Assembly: GCA_038503035.1 (NCBI GenBank)
Contig: JAVSML010020808.1
Coordinates: 340,063-404,062 of the forward strand
Length of the DNA stretch: 64,000 nucleotides
Reading direction: 5' to 3'
Origin: Crocodylus rhombifer
Taxonomy: Eukaryota; Chordata; Crocodylia; Crocodylidae
Shown: one piece after another, positions 13,946 through 24,905 of the stretch
How positions within the stretch are numbered: the stretch's first letter is position 1
Layout of the letters: each line of letters starts with the position of its first letter
Notes under the pieces: generated by a model
Seen by the model: the letters and a program-made list of their open reading frames with translations, nothing else
Told to the model about the DNA's origin: nothing
The model's database searches: none
Program-made: the position numbers and the translations under genes

Positions 13946-14639
13946 GAAAGTGAAGAGTGGTATTTTCTGAAGGGTGCTTTGAGTCTCATAATGCGAAATG
14001 TCTTGAGTCTAAAAAGCTTGAGATCTATGTTACTGCTAAGTGCTTTCAACTCTCCTTTGATCGTCTTGCAGTGACACCATAAGATTCAGTGCCTGCACTG
14101 CTTTCTGTCAGTAAAAAACCCCAGAATTTGGGATTCATTTGTCTAGGCTTATTTAGTTTTAGAAAATGTGCTGCAGGGAATTCCATAGTTGTGGTGTCAC
14201 AGGGAAGATGGTTTGAAAGGTCTCTCAAGAGAATGGCTAATAATCCCAGAGTGAGGTCTCAGCATCACTTTTATTATGTGCTGTGTGGGGCAAGCTCTTC
14301 CCATCTGAGGGTTTTGCACTGATTTTCTTAACCTTTGTAGCACACACACAGATTATTTTGCTCATTTGGTTGTCTTAATTGTTAGAACCCAAAGATCAAG
14401 CTTCCCGTTGGGGGGCTTCACGGAGAATTTGTACAAGCTTTCTCTTAATACATTTTGGAGCAATACTATGAGGGATGCTACTGGATGTGTACATTTTTGG
14501 TTGCAAGTGAATGTTCCCTTGAGATGAGTGGGAGGAGGAAAGTATAGGTTGCATACATGAAAACATTTAATCATGCCACCGTCTTGTGGGGGAGGGGACA
14601 AAAAATTATTATGGAAAGTCAAGAAATAGAATAGTGGTC
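13946..14639. other. RRM2B intron 5, no recognised feature
   Basis: About 700 bp of AT-rich sequence between a CR1 5' end and a GC-rich repeat. Only unsupported short frames. Confidence 0.5.
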
Positions 14640-15115
14640 CTAGACCAAGGGGTGGACAAAATGACTGTCAGAGTGACTTGTTTGCCAGCTGCCCCTGCCA
14701 GTGTGGCTGAGGCCAGTGTCCATGGAGACCCCAGCCACAGCTGCAATGTGATAGTGCAAGGCTGGGGTTGCCATGGAGACCAGCCCCAGCCACACTGGTA
14801 GGGCAGGGCAGGGGGCCGCTCCAGAGCTGCTGGGAACTTGTGGCGGGGGCAGCTTGGTCTGGGGCCAGAGCACACTGTGCGCCCCTGCTGGAGCGTGCAG
14901 ACTGCAGATTGTGGTTCTGCCCTGGCTTCTTGCAGCAGTGACAATGTGGTCCCAAGTTGGGGCAGAGCCGCAATTCATTGCCTGCATGCCCCTGCCCGGA
15001 ACATGCAGGCAGTAGATCACAACTCTGCCCTGGACCCAGAACGAGCTGACCCCATCACAAGATAGCAGCTCCCTGCTCTGGCTGGCTGTGCTCCTTGCCA
15101 GCGTGGCTGGCGCCT
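14640..15115. repeat. GC-rich interspersed repeat, probably hAT-derived
   Basis: It begins with CCAAGGGGTGGACAAAATGA, close to the GGGGTGGGCAAA terminus of the element at 24906. It continues into a GC-rich block with repeated CATGGAGACC and GCAGGG motifs. I could not find a matching right end, so the element may be truncated. Long frames here on both strands follow base composition and are not genes. Confidence 0.4.
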
Positions 15116-15400
15116 CTCTCCATGGCATCCCATTTTTGGTGTTTTTCACTCCACTTGAATGCTTAAAATTTTGTGCAGGTCTTCCTTTCCCTAAGCTTCT
15201 CTCTTTTAAGTCTTTGATAATCTTGCTCTTCTCGGGAGCTCTGTGACCTAGCCATATCATATATGTTGTCCCTGCCTGGCTTCTTAGTTTTCACTGTTGA
15301 GAAGAGGAGACTGACTGAAAGGAAGGAGTTGAAAGAACAACTTTTATTCTGCAGCAGACTTAACCTCATGCACAGAAATGCAGTGTAAAAAATATATTTA

Positions 15401-15968
15401 CCATATTTTCGCACATATAGCCCGCACCCATGTATAACCTGCAGAAAATTGTGTTTTTGTAAAATACTCCGTGTATTCCCCGCACCCGTGTATTCCCCAC
15501 GCCCCGAGACATGGCTGCAAGCGCGGGCTCTGCAGGGGAAGGGAGGGACGAGGAGCTGTGAGCCCCGCTCCCCACCACCATCGCCAGCCGCACTCTGCTG
15601 GGCACAGCCGCTGGAGCCAGAGCCCTCTGCTCGCAGCTTCTCATCCTTCCCCTCCCCTGCAGAGCCCGCAAGCCCGTCCCGGGCTGCAGGCTCTGGCGGC
15701 TGTGCCCAGCAGAGTGCGGGTGACGGAGGGTGGGGCTCGCAGCTCCTTATCCATCCCCTCCCCTTTCCTCCCCTGCAGAGCCCCACTCCCCACCATCAGC
15801 TGCACTCTGTTGGGCATGGCCGCCGAAGCTGGAGCCGAAGCCCACAGCCGGGGACAGGCTATGCTGTTCTAAAGACTCAGCATAGCCCACACCTTTGTAT
15901 AGCCCGCACCCACCCATCAAGTTTGTAAAAACGTGTATAGCCCGTGGGATATATGCGTGAAAATATGG
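15401..15968. mobile_element. Nested MITE with TA duplication
   Basis: Terminal inverted repeats: left CCATATTTTCGCACATATA, and right, on the other strand, CCATATTTTCACGCATATA. Both are flanked by TA (15399-15400 and 15969-15970), as expected for a TA-targeting superfamily such as Tc1/mariner. Motifs of the type 'TATAGCCCGCACCC' recur just inside both ends. The middle is GC-rich and non-coding although it contains long open frames on both strands. Confidence 0.7.
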
Positions 15969-15970
15969 TA

Positions 15971-16036
15971 CTCAAATCCAAGATAGGGTTTCCCCCCCTT
16001 TTATTGTGGGGGGAAGCCCCTTGTCTTGGATTTGAG
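15971..16036. repeat. 66-bp hairpin
   Basis: CTCAAATCCAAGATAGGG is followed by a C run, a short loop with TTTTATTG, a G run and the near complement ending CTTGGATTTGAG. Arms of about 27 bp form a strong stem. It is the subterminal end of the outer element at 15385-16563. Confidence 0.75.
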
Positions 16037-16165
16037 CACAAGGTGCTGACAGGGGCAGGGAAGTAGGCTGCGGTCAGTTGCAACCACTGCTTGCCCCCTG
16101 CTGCCTCTACTTCCCCATACCCACAGTTTCTACTTGCCCTCTGGCTCCAGGTGGCTCTAGATCTA

Positions 16166-16350
16166 CTCTAGTCCATGGCATGGAGCATATGGTTGCTTCA
16201 ATTCTAGCTTGGCCACAGCAGCAGATGAGGTGGCAGCAACTCCATCCCTGTCTCTGGGGCCCAGCTGGAGTTGCTGCCACTGCACCAGCTGCTCTCTGGC
16301 CAGGCTGAGACAGGAGTAACCATGTGCTACATGCCCTGGGCTGGAGCAGA
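16166..16350. repeat. Inverted repeat, arms about 80 bp
   Basis: The left arm ends GGTGGCAGCAACTCCA at 16244 and the right arm starts TGGAGTTGCTGCCACTGC at 16266. The arms stay alignable outward through a GCATATGGTTGC / GTAACCATGTGC pair. The loop is about 20 bp. It lies inside the interrupted MITE. Confidence 0.65.
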
Positions 16351-16563
16351 GTCAGCGGTGTGAGGGGATCCATAGGCTGAGTTCCCTACCATTTTCCCAC
16401 TGTCACTGCTTTTCCCACTGCAGCAGTGCAGGGAGCAAATTTAAGATGACCCTGCAATAATTAGATTCTATAAATTATAACAAGTTTATACATTTTCCAT
16501 GTATAGAATAATATTGAGGGATCATCTTAAATTCAGAGTCATTTTGGATTCAGGTAATTATGG

Positions 16564-17274
16564 TAGTTGCCGAAGAAGTGTTTCAAACTGTTTGATTCCT
16601 GGGCACCAAAAGCTGTCAGCAGGAAAGGGATGTTTGTACTTTATGGAATAATAGCTTTATGTTTGTTAAAATGCAACATTTATAAATGAGAGTTAGAGAA
16701 GGGAAACAATTTTCTACAACCAAGTTAAGTATCAGTTGTTCTTCTGTGTTGCACTTCAGAAATGTCAGCAGAGATTATGAATCCTTCAGTGCTAGTTGTT
16801 CTCAGTGTAATTTTTAATGCACCTGCTGCTTACTGGGGATGCCACCAGTCGTGATCTTCATAGGATTTTATTACTAATCCAAATTTGGTCTTTTAAGATT
16901 AGTATTGAACATCACCTTTTGAACAAAAAATATTACATGTTGTGTTTCCACTACACTTGCTTTTGAGATTATACTAGAACTCCTGCACTTTTGTGCAGAT
17001 TTTCTGTGTAAATACCTTTGTACCTCTCAATTTATAGATTTAAGTGTGTAGCCATAATGCCTTGGGCTGTTTGCTTTTTAAATCTCAGAAGCAAAGCAGG
17101 CTGAAAGGCTAGTCAGTGCCTGATCTGCATGGGAGATTTCCAGGCTCACCCAGGACATTGGGAAAGCAGTGCTGGTAGCATGTTTTTGGGGGGTTTTGCA
17201 ATAACCCTGCATGGTGTTAGTGGCTACCACTCACTGAAAGGTGTTCTTGTTTGAGGCACAACATATTCAGATCA
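16564..17274. other. RRM2B intron 5, no recognised feature
   Basis: About 700 bp, AT-rich, without recognised repeat or coding sequence. Confidence 0.5.
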
Positions 17275-20200
17275 TTTCATAGTTTCGTAGCTTCTAGGGT
17301 TGGAAGGGACCTGAGCAGATCATCAAGTCCGACCCCTTGTCATGGCAGGAAAGAGTACTGGGGTCAAACGACCCCGGCAAGGTGTTCATCTAGCCTGCTC
17401 TTAAAGACCCCCAGGGTAGGAGCCAGCACCACTTCTCTTGGAAGTTGGTTCCAGATCCTAGCTGTCCTGACTGTGTAGTAGCGCCTCCTGATAGCTAGCC
17501 TAAATCTACCCTCTGCCAGCTTGTGACCGTTATTCCTGGTCACCCCTGGTAGTGCACGGAGGAACAGGGACTTCCCCAATGCCTGCTGGTCCCCTCTGAT
17601 TAGTTTGTAACAGGCCACTAGATCCCCCCTCTGCCTCCTCTTGTGGAGGCTGAACAGGTTCAGGTCCTGCAGCCTTTCCTCATAGGGCCTGCCCTGCTGC
17701 CCCCTGATCATGTGGGTGGCCCTCCTCTGGACCCTCTCCATGTTGTCCACATCCCTCTTGAAGTGCGGCGCCCAGAACTGGACATAGTACTCCAGCTGCG
17801 GCCTGACCAGTGCCACGTAGAGGGGGAGGATCACCTCTTTGGACCTGCTCAAGATGCATCTGTGGATGCATGCCAAGGTGCAGTTGGTCTTCCTGATTGC
17901 ATCCCCACACTGCCAGCCCATGTTCATCTTGGAATCAATGATGACTCCAAGATCCTTTTCCGTCTCTGTACTGCTGAGAATGGAGTTCCCCAGCCTGTAG
18001 GTATGGTGCCGGTTGTTCCTTCCCAGGTGCATCATTTGCACTTGTCAGTGTTGAATCCCATCCTATTCTCATCCGCCCACCTCTGTAAGCTGTCTAGGTC
18101 TGATTGCAGCCTATTCCGCCCTTCTAGCATGCCCACATCCCCCCACATCTTAGTGTCATCAGCAAATATGAACGGGGCGCTTTTTCCCCCTCGTCCAAGT
18201 TGCTGATGAAGATGTTGAACAGTGCGGGCCCGAGGACCGAGCCATGGGAGACCCCACTGCCCACGTCCCTCCAGGTCGAAAATGACCCATCCACCACCAC
18301 TCTCTGGGTGCAGCCCTCCAGCCAGTTGGCAACCCATTTGACTGTGTGGGTGTCAACACCACAGTCCCCCAGTTTCTTAATGAGAACGGGGTGAGAGACA
18401 GTGTCAAAGGCCTTCTGAAAGTCCAGGAAGACTATGTCCACTGCTACCCCTGCATCTAAGGATTTGGTGACCTGGTTGTAGAAGGCCACCAGGTTGGTTT
18501 GACAAGACCTGCCTCTAATGAACCCATGATGGTTGCCCCTAAGCATAATCTCCCCTGTTGGCCCCTCGTGGACATGTGCCAGAATAATTCTCTCAAAAAG
18601 CTTACCCAGGATCGAGGTAAGACTAACTGGCCTATAGTTCCCCGGTTCCTTCTTCCTCCCTTTTTTGAAGATGGGAACCACACTGGCCCTCTTCCAGTCC
18701 TCTGGCACCACACCAGAGCACCACAAGTGCTCATAAAGCCATACCAGGGGCCCCACAATGACCTCAGCCAGTTCCCTCAGCACTTGGGTGGAGATCATCC
18801 AGACCAGCTGACATGAATACATCCAGTCCCTCCAGAAGTTTCCTAATTAGTTTCTCACTAACCCTTGGCCTAGGTGTGCCTCCCCTGGGGCTTAAGGGGG
18901 GCCCAGAGTGGGGGTGTCTGTCCCTGCTTAGGAAAATGTAGGCAAAGAAATCATTAAATATGTTGGCTTTGTTGTCTGGTGTGATGACCAAATTTCCTAG
19001 TATGTCCTGCAGGGGTCCACGTTACCCGGAATCTTCTTTTTACCCCCTATGTATTTAAAAAAGGACTTCTTGTTGTCCTTGATCCGGGAAGCTAGTCCCA
19101 GTTCCATCTCTGCCTTGGTCTTCCTGACTGCTCCCCTGCATCTCTGAGCAACCACAGTATAATCCTTCCTGGTGATGGCCCCTCCCTTCCATTGGGTGTA
19201 CGCCTCCCTTTTAGCTAGGAGACATTCCTGGGTGTTTTTGGTGAGCCATGGGGGCCTTTGTGCCCTCCTGCTTCTTTTGATCCGTGTTGGGATTACCTCC
19301 CTTTGGGCTTAGAGAATTGTCTCCTTAAGGAGTGACCACTCTTCTTGGACTCCTGCTCCCCTCCCCTCTGGGACCTCAGTGCTTCCCCAACTATTCTCCT
19401 TAGCTCATTGAAGTCCGCCCTCCTGAAATCTAGGGCTGCTGCCTTGCTGCAGGCATTTGCCACCTTGTGCTGGATGATGAATTCCAGCAGGCGATGATCG
19501 CTGTCACCCAGGTGGTCGAGCACCCGCAGCCCTCTCACCAGGTCGTCTCCCGTGGCCAGCACCAGGTCCAACAAGGCGTCTCCCTTGGTGGGGCTGTGCA
19601 CCTCCTGGGTTAGATGGGGGTCCTGCATTCTGGCTAGGAACCTATGTGAGCAGTCAGATCTGGCTGACTGCTCTTCCCAGCAGATGTCCCCCATGATGAC
19701 CACATCCTTTGACCTAACTACCTCTGTGAGCTGACTTAAGAATTCCTGGTCTAGCTCTTCCCCTTGGTTGGGTGGTCTGTAGTAGACACCCACCATTAAA
19801 TCTCTTCCCCCGCGACTGCCTTGTATTCTAACCCAGAGCACTTCAGAGTGCCCCTCCTCTGATTCTTTGCCAATTGATGAGGATGTGTATTCCTCCTTAA
19901 TGTAGAGTGCCATGCCCCCACCTTTCCTTCCTGTCCTATCCCTCCTGTACAGCCTATAGCCCTTGATATTCACTGCCCAGTCATGTGTTGGGTCCCACCA
20001 CATTTCAGTGATCCCCACTATGTCCGGGTTGGTGTCAGCTAGCAGTAGGGTAAGTTCCTCTTGCTTGTTTCCCATACTATGAGCATTTGTGTAGGGGCAT
20101 TTGAGGCCTCCTGTGGATGTGTGCACTGGCCCTCTACTTTCAGCATTACCCTGGCCCCTGTCGCTTACCTGTGTATATGTTCTGCTCGTCGGCCTAGGCT

Positions 20201-20300
20201 GGGCTGTACTTATGGGTGTTGCTTGGTTTGGCAGTCTGATGTTTCCTCCGCCCTTGTCTTCCCCTTCCCCCAAAAGCCCGCTGGAGGAGATCTGGCAACC
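17275..20300 (-). mobile_element. CR1 LINE, about 3 kb, antisense
   Basis: The 3' tail TTTCATAGTTTCGTAGC is at 17275. The body is colinear with 10958-13945, and the shared part ends at GGCAGTCTGATG (20232-20243). Beyond it a pyrimidine-rich segment to about 20300 may be additional CR1 sequence upstream of the endonuclease. The exact 5' end is uncertain. Confidence 0.92.
17364..20243 (-). pseudogene. CR1 ORF2 (endonuclease-reverse transcriptase), broken
   Basis: The endonuclease is covered by one open stretch of 346 codons at 19293-20333. It has GGGMALYIKEEY, VGVYYRPPNQGEELDQEF and the terminal GDSDHRLLEF. Compared with the sister copy it lacks five residues (LNFPD) after VVIMGD, an in-frame 15-base loss near 19688 that removes the catalytic asparagine of GDxN. 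Reverse transcriptase follows at 18124-18822 ([41 protein letters not shown]). The catalytic [10 protein letters not shown] is intact at about 18150-18180. The thumb and C-terminal part are at 17364-18041. Frameshifts separate the blocks. Confidence 0.9.
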
Positions 20301-21889
<1,589 letters not shown>

Positions 21890-21897
21890 CACTAGAT

Positions 21898-22736
21898 CAG
21901 TGGTCACCAACCACTGATAGATTGTGGAGGTTGATTGGGGAGCCCCTAACAACTGATCTCAGTCTGGGGTGGCTAGTCCCCCCAGACTGAGAGACTGTCA
22001 GAGGCTTTGTGATCAGAAGCAGTGTGACATGTGGGGAGTGGCCAGGACGCAATCTGGAAGCGGTTGGATGTACAGGCGGCAGGATGCATGTGGCTTTGCT
22101 GAGCCACGCCCCATGGTGCTGTGGGATGATCCCCCTCCACACCCCTTGCCACCAAATGAGTGGGGCCCTGGCCGGGGAGAGTCAGAGCCTGGGTGGCTCA
22201 TCTAGGTGCATGAGGGGCAGCTGCTGCCGCTGCATGCACCCCGATAGAGGCCCAGGGGGCACATGCTCTCCCCAATCTGTGCATGGGGCCAGGCAGCTGC
22301 CGCTGTGCTTTGGGCTTTGCGCCTCGAGCTGCAGCATGGCTTGGGGCACAAAGCCTAATGCACAGCGGCAGCTGCCTGGCTCCACACACAGATCATGGGG
22401 GAGCACGTGCCCCCCAGGCCTCTATTGGGGCTGAGGGTGCAAAGCCCAAAGTGCAGCAGTAGCCACCTGGCCACATGCACAGACTGGGGGGAGCATGTAC
22501 CCCCAAGCCTCCGTTGGGGTGTGTGTACCGGTGGGAGCTCTGACCCTTGCTCAGCCTGGGCTGGGCCTCCCTCACCCCTGCCCCACCCCCTCCCTCACTG
22601 TGAGGGGCCTCAACCTGGCCCTCCCCCCACACCAGACTGACGTGCTGGGCAGGGTGGGGGGAGGGAGCACAGTAGATTCTGGTTTGCCCTTTACTTCAAA
22701 CAGTGATCTTCACCTTAAAAAGGTTGGAGACCACTG
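21898..22736. mobile_element. Non-autonomous hAT-like element, 839 bp
   Basis: Termini are CAGTGGTCACCAACC (21898-21912) and GGTTGGAGACCACTG (22722-22736), inverted with one mismatch. Flanks are CACTAGAT (21890-21897) and CACTAGGT (22737-22744), a 7 of 8 match, which is the 8-bp target duplication of the hAT superfamily. The interior is GC-rich, built of repeated modules of about 88 bp including one inverted copy, and encodes no transposase. Confidence 0.85.
22239..22519. repeat. GC-rich modules of about 88 bp, one inverted and two tandem
   Basis: Unit A (22239-22323) is the near-perfect inverse of unit B (22343-22430), with a loop of about 19 bp. Unit C (22431-22519) repeats unit B in direct orientation with more changes. 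Shared landmarks are GCACAGCGGCAGCTGCC and GGGGGAGCACGTGCCCCCC in B and their complements in A. Confidence 0.8.
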
Positions 22737-22834
22737 CACTAGGTGGTGGCAATTAAATGGTTAAGGGGAATTGAAGTACCAGTGTGTTCCCCAACAAGAA
22801 TACTTGACATCCCAGGTAAAGCTGTTCAGCACAG

Positions 22835-24019
22835 CAGTGGTTCTCAGCCTTTTCAGACTTGAGGGACCCCCTGTGCATATGCCATCTCTTAATTTTCACT
22901 TAAGTAACAGATCTATTTTTCTGTTGCAAAAAACTCAGAAAGACGATAATAAGTCAGAATGCTTTTGACGCTATGGATTCCTATTTGAAATCTGTGGGCT
23001 TACCTTGTGAATAGTGATGTTTGTAAACTTAACAGGGCTAAGTAGGGGTGCACTGATAAAGATTTTTTGGGCCAATACCGGTGGTCAGTTATTAATGAAC
23101 CATATCGGCCGATACCAATCTGATTCCTGATATGCAGCCCCGCAGTTTGGAGAGAAGCATCCAACTGGTAAGTCTGGAGGGGCAGAGAGGCAGATTGAGG
23201 CCCTCACAGTGAGGGAGGGAGCGGGGCAGGGGCAGGTGCTGCCTAGCCGTGGCAGGACAGGGTGCAGGACGGAGCCTTGAGTAGCATATCCAGGGGTCAT
23301 GGGGTGGGGACGTGCAGCTCTGGCGACTGTGTGCACCCTTGGGGGTGGAGGGAGGGGTGCCCTTGGATCTATGTGCGGGGCAAGGGTAGGCTGCCTTTGC
23401 AAACTGGGGTCGGGGGGCAGTGCCAGGCTCTTTCTGGCAGGGGAGGGCTGGGTATAGCCCCCACCTGAACCCCTCCTCCCAGCGCCACAACTGCCTGCCC
23501 AGTGCCACCCCAGCCCGTAGCAGCAGCCTGTCTTTGCCCCGTGCAGAGATCCAGGGGGTGGGGCACATGCCCCCATGCCTCCCCCAGGGGTGTGCATAGA
23601 AGCTGGAACTGGCCCCCCCCCGGTGTGAGACAAGCTGCTCGCAACTCAGTCCCGTGCCCCACCCCACCCTGGCTGGGCAGCACCTACTCCAGCCCCGTTC
23701 CCTCCCTCACCATGGGGTCCACAATTTGCCCCCACTTCCCTCCCCTCCAACAGACTTACCAGCCAGACACTGCTCTCCAAGTTGCTGGGCTGCACTCTTG
23801 GCTGTCTGCATGCTGCTGCTGTGCGCACGCACATGGCATTTATCGGTGACATTATCAGCCAAAAAAGACAATTGCCAATAATGTCAATTTTCCTTTTATC
23901 GATGCAAGCACAATATGGACCGATGTATTGGTGCACCTCTAGTGCTAACGTTGTGTGGAACTCTTGAAAGGATCTCAAGGTACCCCAGGGTGCTGGGGCA
24001 CCCTGGCTGAGAATCACTG
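22835..24019 (+). mobile_element. hAT MITE interrupted by another element
   Basis: The left end CAGTGGTTCTCAGCC and right end GGCTGAGAATCACTG are perfect inverted termini over 15 bp except one base. Without the insertion at 23043-23941 the element is about 280 bp and aligns along its length with the uninterrupted copy at 41684-41982. Both share TATGGATTCCTATTTG and the GGTGCTGGGGCAC type block near the right end. Target duplications at the outer ends are not clear. Confidence 0.82.
23043..23941. mobile_element. Nested non-autonomous element with 8-bp target duplication
   Basis: Ends are TAGGGGTGCACTGATA and, on the other strand from 23941, TAGAGGTGCACCAATA (13 of 16). The flanks are GGGCTAAG (23035-23042) and GTGCTAAC (23942-23949). 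The uninterrupted copy at 41684 has a single GTGCTAAC at the same place, which confirms the insertion point and the 8-bp duplication. AT-rich ends carry repeated ATCGG/CCGAT motifs; the middle is GC-rich. Long frames on both strands here are compositional. Confidence 0.85.
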
Positions 24020-24897
24020 AGCTACAATCAGCTTCAAAGGGAAAGAAAGAATGAGAGAAGCAAAATCCCAGTTCAGTGTGAACAGAAGAAACTTTATTCC
24101 CTGCTAGCATCTCTTGTACACCAGTCAGTGTTGTGACATGCACCTTTCCCTCCTTCACATTCTCTTCTCACCATCCTTTGGAACGCTCCCTGGAAATTGG
24201 TGTCTGCTCCCCTGGGATGTGGCCTGTCTACAAGATGCACCACAGTTCATGGTGCTACTAGAAAATGATATGTAATGAAAATCTGAAGGACAGATTTATT
24301 TTGTAAACTCAGCATTGTAATACTTGAACCAATTAGAGTTGGTCTGAGAATGGAAATAATTCCTTCATAAGGAAATAGCCACTAATGCACAGTTACTTTA
24401 ACTTAGAAGACATTTCACATGATAAAAAGCTGAAGGTGTCTACTGAAGTACATAATACAAATGGAAAATAAAGCAAGGGTCAGACCAACCTACAGGCAGC
24501 TTTCATGGTTTGTCGAGTTATAAAATATACAGTGTACCACCAAACAGCTTCTAGTCTTTTCTCTTAGTAGGTGTTGTCACATTCCTTTCTGCAGGGAAAA
24601 CCTGTACTTGGTTCTTCAGCCAATATTTTATGGAAAATTTATTTAAAATTTAATGTGATGTAGGATGTTCCAAATGTAGTAGGTCCAACTGAGGTGCTCC
24701 TCAACACCGAAAAAGTAGTTAACCTGTTCAATTTAGAGTGACCTAATTTGAAGAAAGTGTATTTTTGTTTTTTTTTTTAATTGTAGTAAAAGTACTGTGC
24801 ACAAAACATATTTTTACAACAGGAGCAACAGAAAACCAGGGATTAAAATAAAATCCTGTATAGAAAACCACACTCTGGGTTGTTCTGTAATGTATAT
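24020..24897. other. RRM2B intron 6, no recognised feature
   Basis: About 880 bp, AT-rich, with a T run near 24767. No recognised repeat or coding sequence. Confidence 0.5.
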
Positions 24898-24905
24898 AAT
24901 TAAAT

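Larger units (their letters stand above)
15385..16563. mobile_element. DNA transposon (MITE) interrupted by a second MITE
   Basis: The right end, read on the opposite strand from 16563, is TACCATAATTACCTGAATCC. The left end is split. Its outer part is the AATATATTTA just before 15401, and its inner part is CTCAAATCCAAGATAG from 15971. Removing 15401-15970 restores a left terminus like the right one. The interior contains two further inverted repeats (15971-16036 and about 16166-16350). This is an inference from the matching ends. Confidence 0.5.

Noticed and set aside
14640..15786. Long overlapping frames on both strands (206 and 207 codons)
   Set aside because: They lie in GC-rich repeat cores, have equally long counterparts on the other strand and resemble no protein family.
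13934..20243. Apparent identical 5' truncation of two CR1 copies at GGCAGTCTGATG
   Set aside because: The second copy seems to continue for some 60 bp past this point, so the shared end is more simply the first copy's truncation point than a common breakpoint.
23085..23667. Two overlapping minus-strand frames of 182 and 191 codons
   Set aside because: They fall inside the nested non-autonomous element at 23043-23941 and are compositional. No transposase motif such as an hAT dimerisation domain is seen.
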